From Thinopyrum elongatum (lineage: Eukaryota; Streptophyta; Magnoliopsida; Poales; Poaceae), in NCBI GenBank assembly GCA_011799875.1, contig CM022299.1:209566070-209630069 (forward strand): 64,000 nucleotides of DNA, given 5' to 3'. Below are positions 57,396-64,000 of this stretch, in pieces; positions within the stretch are counted from its first letter, which is position 1; every line of letters starts with the position of its first letter. The notes below the pieces were generated by a model. That model saw nothing but the letters and a program-made list of their open reading frames with translations, made no database searches and was not told the DNA's origin. The position numbers and the translations under genes are program-made.

Positions 57396-58477
57396 TTAGG
57401 CTTTTGTCCTAGCTTGGTAATCACCACCCGTAGTAGCCATCGGGTCCAGTAGAATAGTGGTGAGGCGGCGGCACTTGAGCGTCCTAAGCCTGGGCCTCGT
57501 TCTCAGCCGCGGCCAACTCGTTATAATGAATGTGGTGATATCCGGTGGCATGATGGTGTATCCGTTCCAGGCATGAGAGTCAAACAAATAAGGTGCAGGC
57601 AACGGAATAATATCACGAGTATCCTCACTAAATACCAAGTTATAATGAATGTGGTGAGGAGGCTCGGGTTATAAATAAAGTTATGATCTATCATGGCCTG
57701 GTGATCTAAGTAAATCCTAGGCAGCAAATAATCATTGTGGTGTATATTAACATGAAAATGTCTCGCCAAGCGAGTAGCATAAATACCACCATGATCCTTA
57801 CCCCTAGTTTTGTTAGTGTGCAAGCGGCGTGCAATGATAGCTCCAAGGCTATTAGTGTTGTCACTGAAAAGTGCACAGTGTAAAATGGCAAGGTCAGGGG
57901 CACTGAGCGTACCACCTTCCTCCCTAGTAGCCAAACATTTCCCTATGAATAAAGCAAAGTAGTGCATAGCGGGAAAATGCAAACTAGTGACTCGGGCTTT
58001 CGACACGCCCCTGTGCTCTCCCACGGTTAAAGTACGGAGGAAGCCCTCAAACTCCTCCGGTCGAAGTTCCCCCAATTCCCCATCAGAGGGAGTCCAGCAT
58101 ATCTCACAAAACTCCGTAAGTGGTATCTCATGATATTCATCATATAAATCAAAAGGCACCATAGGAGGCTCGAGCCTATGTAGGAAATAAAAAAATTGCA
58201 CAAAGGAATTTGTAACAATGTGGTACTAATCACACTCATCTGTGAGGAAGTCGGTCAACCCAGCATTTGCAACAAATTGTGCGAACTCCTGGTGAAATCT
58301 AGCTTCATTCATGAAAGCATTGTGTGGCCATTCGCATGGCTGGACCACCATCCTAAGCGGAATATTTAGGTCTTGGTCCGGGGCATCCCCAACGATCCCC
58401 TTGGCACTCCAGCTCGAAGAACCTCTCCGGAAGAAGTTAATTTTCGTACGAACAAATTTCTGAAAATTTTCGACCAC
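57396..58477 (-). pseudogene. Athila-specific frame, fragment 2, better preserved
   Basis: On the minus strand from 58477: RTKINFFRRGSSSWSAKGI, then VVQPCEWPHNAFMNEARF and LTDFLTDECD, a TAG stop at 58226-58228, and in the same frame FVQFFYFLHRLEPPMVPFD, LTEFCEICW, HFPAMHYFALFIGKC, LGAIIARRLHTNKTRG and GGIYATRLARHF. A shift near 57680 separates the end, with LPAPYLFDSHAW. This matches the Athila ORF-1-type protein (Pfam ATHILA) by my recognition. It follows where pol would be, close to the 3' LTR. The frame lacks only about two changes from being open, but no gag or pol remains near it. Confidence 0.75.
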
Positions 58478-58756
58478 AAAATGATGTCAATAAAACTTCA
58501 CAAGATTCATAGCAACTCCTCATATGGATGTCTAGAGGTTATATCAAGCATTCAAACTACTTGGAACTTAAAGAATTCAACATGCAAGCTCATTTTCAGT
58601 AGCACCAAGAGCAGCATTATGCAAAATATAATCCACTAAAGCAAAAACTAGTTGGGGCAATGGAGGAGTCACATACCAAGGAGCAATCCCTCAAAACAGT
58701 TTCAGAAATGGAGCTCTGAGCAAAGAGATCGAAAATCTCAGGTTTGGGAGCAACAA

Positions 58757-58759
<3 letters not shown>
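58478..58759 (-). other. Upstream spacer of Athila fragment 2
   Basis: Non-coding. It aligns with 33060-33320 of fragment 1, including CAAAATATAATCCACT. Confidence 0.65.

Positions 58760-58789
<30 letters not shown>
58760..58789. repeat. (GA)15 microsatellite at the junction of two elements
   Basis: An uninterrupted GA run ends three bases before the LTR of the minus-strand Gypsy at 58793. It is in the Athila side of the junction. Confidence 0.93.
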
Positions 58790-58792
<3 letters not shown>

Positions 58793-61700
58793 TGTGACGC
58801 CCCCGGCTCAATCGTGCACTAATCATACACGCAAATGCACATGATCAAGCCTAAGGACTCACGGGAAGATATCACAACACAACTCTAAAACATAAATAAA
58901 GTCATACAAGCTTTATATTACAAGCCAGGGGCCTTGAGGGCTCGCATACAAGTGTCAGCGGAAGCATCAGATATCTGAGTACAGATATAAAAGAAAACAC
59001 AGATAGGCCCTTAAAAGGCGGGGCAAAAGAAAACACTATGATCGAAAGGCGCAGACCTCCTGCCTGGGACCCTCCGAACCTACTCCTGGTCGTTGGCCAA
59101 CTCGTAGAAGTACCCACCCTCGAGGTAGTAGTAGTGATCGTCGGCGAGTGCAGCTGTCTCAGGGGCTCTGTCATCTGGTTGCACCAAAAGTATATGGGGG
59201 AAAAAGAAAGCAAAGCAACCGTGAGTACTCATCCAAAGTACTCAGCAAGCAAGGATCTATACTACATATGCAACATTATCAAAGGAAGGCTGTATATGTG
59301 GACTGGGCTGCAGAAATGCCAGAATAGAGGGGAAAGCCTAGTCCTATCGAAGACTAGCATCTTCAGTGGTCTTGCAGCATTAGAAGAGTGTAGATTAGTA
59401 CAACATAAAGTAGTAGTATCATTAAGTCTCAACCTCAGCCAGAGATCCTTCCTCGACTCCCTGCGAGAAAGCAATCCTAGAGCCATACAGTCATCAACCT
59501 CGTCCAGAGATCCCTTCTCGACTCCCTGCGAGAAGCAATCCCAGAGCCATAGTATCCAATTCTAGTTGTATCGATCGGGATACAACTCCGAGTGTCCGTT
59601 ACCAAGGATCCGGCTATGCATAGATTAGTTCTTCCCTGCAGGGGTGCACCAACTTACCCACCACGCTCGCTTAACTCCGGCCGGACACACTTTTTCGGGG
59701 CATGCCTGGCCTCGGCCAAACAACACACCGCAGCCCTACCTAGAGCTCAGCAGAGAGGTCCCCGCCGGTCTACATCCTAAGCGCTCAGGGGTCTTGGGCC
59801 GTCGCCCTGTGCACTCCGGGTCGTTGCGAGCAGGGTGGATACCAGCACCAATGGCACGATCCGACCCGGCCATAATGCTGAACTGGATGTCTGACAGAGC
59901 TGTCGGCTGATACGACGATGCAGAGTACCCATATTTATTCCAATGTGATGGTTAGTGCTATCGGGCCAGAGGCCCACTCAGATCACATATCCAAATCGTT
60001 AGTGTAATTGTAGTGCGGTAACGAGCAGAGACTCACGATCAATGTGACCCCATCGCCCCGTCTCGAGGACTTGCAGCAAGGGCTAAGAATGCCCAACCAT
60101 GCCTCGTATTCATCACTCGGGCACCATCCAGGCAACCCGTCTTCACATCACACGCGGGTACGCCTCAGGGTCGACCCGCCTTTCCAAGTAACAATAGTAC
60201 AGTCCAAGTATCCGTGTGTCCATAACATCAGGGGAATCCGAGGTATCACCCTCGTTGGATTCCTACTCGATGTATCCATCAAGGTGAACTCGAAGGAATC
60301 ACCCTCGATGGGTTCACACTTGAGGTGTTGTACGACGGCGTCGTTATCAGAAGTGGTGAAGGAGGAATCACCCTCGATGACCACGACCGAATAGCTACTC
60401 TACAGAGTTAACATCAGAAGTGCTACACGAGGTATCACCCTCGGCACTCGATAGTAACGCTGCAGTGTCGTTACGACTAAGGGGGGGGCGATGTGCGGTG
60501 CCAGGGCCTGGTTGTCGAGTCTTCTGATAATCCAGCGGGGCAATCGGGACAAGTGGGGTCTCTGGTAAGTCTCCACCCAGCCTATACTAAACAATTTAGG
60601 ATAAGCAGGTAAGGTTTCAATAGCAGGTTACAATAAACAGGCTATGGATCAGAATAGGTTAAACAGTAGCGGCAGCAATTTCTAATGCAAGCATGAGAAA
60701 GAAAGAATAGGCGATATCGGTATGCTCAAGGGGGGTGCTTGCCTGGTTGCTCTGGCAAGGAGGAGGGGTCGTCGGAAGGCTGCTCGTCCGAAGAGTAGTC
60801 GTACTCTGCTGCGTCAGCGTCGGTCTCGGCGTTTATCGAGAGGGAAGGAGGGGGAAGAAACAATAAATTCACGGCAGAAATGCAAACAATATGCAAGACA
60901 TGTCTAACTAATATGCAGAGGTGTCCTACTACCTAATTAAATGATTTAGTTAAACTAGGAATTTATTCGGATTTATTTTATTAAAATTGGGTACTATTCA
61001 TTTATCAAAATCAGTCTAAAAGTTTCATGTTCAGGTAGCTAGGGGCATCTGACAGCAATACGAATGGCGTATTCGAATTCGTCTCGAAATTCTGAGCAAC
61101 TTTCATGTACAAAGTTTTTTGATCTGAGCTACGGATTATTTTATATGAATTTCTAAAGTTTTAATTATTTTCTAGAATTTATTTTAACTATTTTAATCCA
61201 ACATTATCCAGAACAGGGAAAGGTGACATCAGCATGATGCATTGCTAGCGTCAGCAGTCAACGGACGGCTGGCCAGGTCAAACCTGACATGTGGATCCAA
61301 TGGGGCCCACATGTCAGCCTCTGTTAGTATTAAACAGAGTTAAAACTAACTAAATAACCTAATTAGCTAGTGGGCCCGCACTGTCAGTGACTGATTAAGT
61401 TAATTAATTAATTAATTAACTAACTAACATTTTATTTATTTATTTTTAAAACGTTTAAAGGGGTGGGGCCCGTATGTCATTGACTGGGGCCTGCCCAGTC
61501 AGCACAGTTGACTTGGTCAACTGGTCAGCAGGGGGCCCCGGGCCCATCGGGCAGTGGCACAGGGGGGGCCAGGTCAGCGCCACTTCGGTCGGCCGGCGTT
61601 TAAATGCCGGCGCGTGCTCCAGCGACCACCGAAGACGGCGGCGACGCGCGGCAATAACGCACAGGGGGCCATTTGCGGCGCGGCTGCGCGCGTTGGATCG

Positions 61701-62970
61701 GGGAGACGATGCCATGTCAATCCCAGGCGATGGCGCGGACGGAGGAGCACCGTAGCGACGACGGCAAGCTCATCGGCGGACGGCGGCGCTCGGTAGCGAT
61801 GGCGAACGGCGATGCGAGCGCGCTAACGAGCAACTAACTGGCCAGACGGCCTCTACGTGACGCGACGAGCGTGACGGTGGCACGCACGGGACCCAAGGGT
61901 CACCGTGGCTACGCCGGCGACGAGCGAGAGTGGCGGAGCAGTCGGGCACCTCCAATACGGCGAGCTACGGCGGCGATAACGCGCAGGGGAGAGTGGGGAG
62001 AGGTGCGGCAGCTCACAGGGGTCCCGTAGTTGTGCGAAAGTGAGCTCGGGGAAGGACGACGGCGGCAAATCGGAGCCGGAGACGAGGATGACCGCACGGG
62101 GACGACGAGGTCGAGGAGGACGATGTAGCGGCGCCGAGCTCCAATGTGCGCCGTCAGGCGACGTACTCGGGGACGGGGAACCCGGCGGGCATGGCGGAGC
62201 GTTGATCGGGGCACGGTGGCCGCGGGATTGAGCGTCGGCGGCGGTGTGCTCTCGGGTGGCTGCGCGAAACGGAAGAGGGAGAGCGAGAGAGTGGCGAGGG
62301 AGAGGCCAGGGGGTCGCGGGCTCTGCCCTTATCCTCCACGGGGGGCGCGGCAATGCGCTGTCGACCAGGGAGAGGGGGGCCAGCGCACGGCGTGCGGGCG
62401 CGGTGACAGCGCGCGGGGAGGTGAAAAGAGGAGGGAGACGAGGTGGGGAGTGGGCTGGGCCGGCACTGTGGCACTTAGGCCCAGTAGCACAGGCCTTTTT
62501 TTCTTTTTTTCTTTTCTTCTTTTCTCTTTTCTGTTTTCTTTGTTTTTCTTTTTAGTTCCTGTTTTGCAAATTGTTTAGCCCCAATTAGACTTTTGTAAAA
62601 TAGGTGAACTAGCCACATATTTACAATGTAGTTTTATTCACTGTTAGAAATTGGTTCTGAGGCAAATGAATTTCCTTTGGATTTTAATTAAATGAAAATG
62701 GATTAAATATCTCTGTTTTGTTGCAGTTAGAGGCACATAAATAATTTAGTATATGTTGATTATAAATTTAGAATTGTCTCTGGATTATTTACAATATTTT
62801 GAACATTTTAGTTTTTCAAATTTGAACAACTTTTATTTTCACTTTTAGTTTAAATTTCCATTTGAATTTGAAAAGAGATATGATCCAAATGATGTTTAAG
62901 CACTATTGATCATGATGACATGGCATTATCAAAAGGGGGATTACTGTGGCTAACCACTGGGGGTGTTACA
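58793..62970 (-). repeat. 3' LTR of the minus-strand long-LTR Gypsy (4178 bp)
   Basis: On the minus strand it starts TGTAACACCCCCAGTGG at 62970 and ends GGGGGCGTCACA at 58793. As in the plus-strand relative there is a GC-rich block (about 61450-62480) next to AATTAATT-rich sequence (61395-61440). Frames in the GC block, such as 61853-62353, are compositional. Confidence 0.82.
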
Positions 62971-64000
62971 AATCTCCTCCACTAAAAAGAATTCTCGTCC
63001 TGAGAATTAAGAGGAAGACTGAAAGAAAGCGAGGTATCCTTGGAAGTTCTTCCGAAGAAACGTTCGGAAAATCCCGAATGACTGGAATGTTTTTGATCCC
63101 CTCTAGCGGAGAAGCATTCAACGCATTCAAGGTGTATATTTTAGCCTCAGCATTTTGAGTTATCTGGGATCGGTAATTCACTAGCCCAGCTGTTGGGTGC
63201 ATGAGGTGTACAACTTTAGTGGCACCATTGATTGAGGCGTAGTGAGCCTTGAACCAATCCATTTCGAGGATGATGTCTATGGTGGGAGATTCAAAAGTGA
63301 TGGGTGAGGCAAGGAATTCTAATCCTTTAGTTTCAATGGTAACGCTAGGTGATATCACGTCAGCATGACAATGATCTCCGGGAGTCTTAACGACTAACGG
63401 AGTATGCATCTTCCCATAATGGGTGCCATGTATGAGTGCAAATTTTGCAGAGATGAATGAATGTGATGCTCCTGAATCAAATAAAATAGAAGTAGGTACT
63501 GAGTTAGCGAGAAAGGTACCCATCACAGTGGCAGATTGATCCTGGACTTGTTCAATATCAATGTTGTAAGCGTGTCCGCGACCATGAGCAGGAGACCCAA
63601 TATTATAGTTGCGGGCCTGATCGTTGCCACGACCATTGCCATGGCCAGTACGAGGAATAGCCAACTGATTCTGAGTCTGTCGGCAGTCCTTAGCAAGGTG
63701 GCCTGGTTTGCGACACTTGAAGCACGGTCCATCTTCAGGACGAAGAGGAGCATTGGGTGGAACACGTGGTGCAGTATAGTTGTTATTTGGGGTAGGGGCA
63801 GCTTGACGGCACACGTTGTTGGGAATCCAGATTCTACGCTTCTGTGCTGAGCCTGAAGATGAGCCAACATCACGATGGCGCTTCTGCGACTCCTTATGCT
63901 TCATTTGAGCAGTCTCAAGCAGAATAGCCTTGTTCACAAGATTAGTAAAGTCGGTGAAGTCTTGAGCAGCAAGTGCAAGCTCGATGTCTGGGTGGAGTCC
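62966..64000 (-). CDS. Gag (C-terminal part) and protease, fused to the element 3' end
   Basis: Open on the minus strand from the window edge to a TAA at 62968-62966. The first visible part is helical (LETAQMKHKESQKRHRD). A zinc knuckle, CFKCRKPGHLAKDC, lies at about 63680-63725 and fits CX2CX4HX4C. The protease motif LFDSGASHSFISAKFA is at about 63440-63485. DIILEMDWFKAHYASING follows, a region common to Gypsy RVP_2-type proteases. After FPNVSSEELPRIP, where RT should begin, the reading passes directly into the polypurine region and ends with LFSGGDL. The stop codon is made by the first bases of the 3' LTR (TGTAA). It would provide packaging and cleavage but no copying enzyme. The start lies outside the window. 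Confidence 0.85.
   Translation of the reverse strand, partial: GLHPDIELALAAQDFTDFTNLVNKAILLETAQMKHKESQKRHRDVGSSSGSAQKRRIWIPNNVCRQAAPTPNNNYTAPRVPPNAPLRPEDGPCFKCRKPGHLAKDCRQTQNQLAIPRTGHGNGRGNDQARNYNIGSPAHGRGHAYNIDIEQVQDQSATVMGTFLANSVPTSILFDSGASHSFISAKFALIHGTHYGKMHTPLVVKTPGDHCHADVISPSVTIETKGLEFLASPITFESPTIDIILEMDWFKAHYASINGATKVVHLMHPTAGLVNYRSQITQNAEAKIYTLNALNASPLEGIKNIPVIRDFPNVSSEELPRIPRFLSVFLLILRTRILFSGGDL
62971..62988 (-). other. Polypurine tract of the minus-strand gag-protease element
   Basis: On the minus strand TTTTTAGTGGAGGAGATT abuts the LTR start. It also encodes the last residues of the gag-protease frame. Confidence 0.75.

Larger units (their letters stand above)
54711..58792 (-). 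mobile_element. Athila-type Gypsy fragment 2, minus strand
   Basis: In minus orientation: an upstream spacer, an Athila-specific frame (57396-58477), a 2.1-kb 3' non-coding region, a polypurine tract and the first about 575 bases of the 3' LTR. The LTR is cut at about 54711. The upstream side ends at 58792, where the minus-strand long-LTR Gypsy starts. It overlaps in content with fragment 1 at 31370-34159, so it is a separate copy. Confidence 0.78.
58793..64000 (-). mobile_element. Long-LTR Gypsy with gag-protease but no pol, minus strand, cut by the window end
   Basis: In minus orientation the window holds the end of gag, protease, a polypurine tract and a 4178-bp 3' LTR. No RT, RNase H or integrase lies between protease and LTR. 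The 5' part is beyond 64000. LTR tips are close to those of the plus-strand element at 48230. The gag-protease style resembles Tekay/Del-type chromoviruses but I do not assign a lineage with certainty. The missing pol makes it non-autonomous. Confidence 0.78.

Noticed and set aside
61455..62578. Overlapping Arg/Pro-rich frames on both strands near the right end
   Set aside because: Same situation as in the plus-strand LTR: they lie in the GC-rich block of the minus-strand LTR and show no domain.
1..64000. MITEs, CACTA or other DNA transposons
   Set aside because: I looked for the usual Stowaway, Tourist and CACTA end motifs and for short inverted-repeat elements with TA or 3-bp duplications and saw none that held up. 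A program search could still find small decayed ones.

Overview
The window is nuclear DNA from a grass of the wheat tribe (Triticeae: wheat, Aegilops, barley or rye). It is made almost entirely of nested LTR retrotransposons. The identification rests on the LTR and protein families I recognise: an Angela/WIS/BARE1-type Copia, two Maximus-type (SIRE lineage) Copia elements, Tat-lineage Gypsy elements, and Athila-lineage Gypsy elements of the Sabrina/WHAM kind. I find no convincing cellular gene, tRNA, rRNA, CRISPR array or bacterial-type operon. Every coding stretch I can name belongs to a retrotransposon, and only one long reading frame is open from end to end.

Layout, left to right. (1) 1-7941: an Angela/BARE1-like Copia, plus strand, cut by the window start, with a decayed gag-pol. 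(2) 7942-12083 and 28297-31369: the right part of a Tat-lineage Gypsy (Tat-1) into which Angela is inserted. It carries RT, RNase H, a second RNase H and integrase on the plus strand, and a decayed antisense reading frame of the putative gypsy-type transposon (Transposase_28) kind on the minus strand. (3) 12084-28296: a non-autonomous Athila-type element with a gag-like frame but no pol, inserted in the antisense frame of Tat-1. (4) 17156-26458: a complete Maximus-like Copia inside (3), with a perfect 5-bp target duplication and a 1309-codon polyprotein frame. (5) 31370-34159: a minus-strand Athila fragment. (6) 34160-48229: a second Tat-type Gypsy (Tat-2: 5' LTR, gag, protease, RT), split by (7) 37097-46319: a second complete Maximus-like element, minus strand, again with a perfect target duplication but a broken polyprotein. 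(8) 48230-54710: a Gypsy with a 3.7-kb LTR and no recognisable coding sequence, inserted in the RT/RNase H of Tat-2. (9) 54711-58792: a second minus-strand Athila fragment with a truncated LTR. (10) 58793-64000: a minus-strand Gypsy with a 4.2-kb LTR and gag-protease but no pol, leaving the window at its right edge.

The nesting gives relative ages. The Athila fragment at 31370-34159 is older than both Tat elements. Tat-1 is older than Angela and than the Athila-type element. That Athila-type element is older than the Maximus copy inside it, and Tat-2 is older than the second Maximus copy and the long-LTR Gypsy. My by-eye LTR comparison of the two Maximus copies (about 3-3.5% divergence each) suggests that both inserted at a similar, fairly recent time.

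The most unusual structures are: the palindromic 13-bp motif arrays upstream of the TATA box in every Maximus LTR; a tandem duplication at the LTR tip of one Maximus copy; both Maximus copies lacking a visible gag zinc knuckle; two gag-retaining, pol-less Gypsy elements; the antisense frame in Tat-1; and two large inverted pairs of related elements. I did not find evidence for a new biological system beyond this retrotransposon biology.
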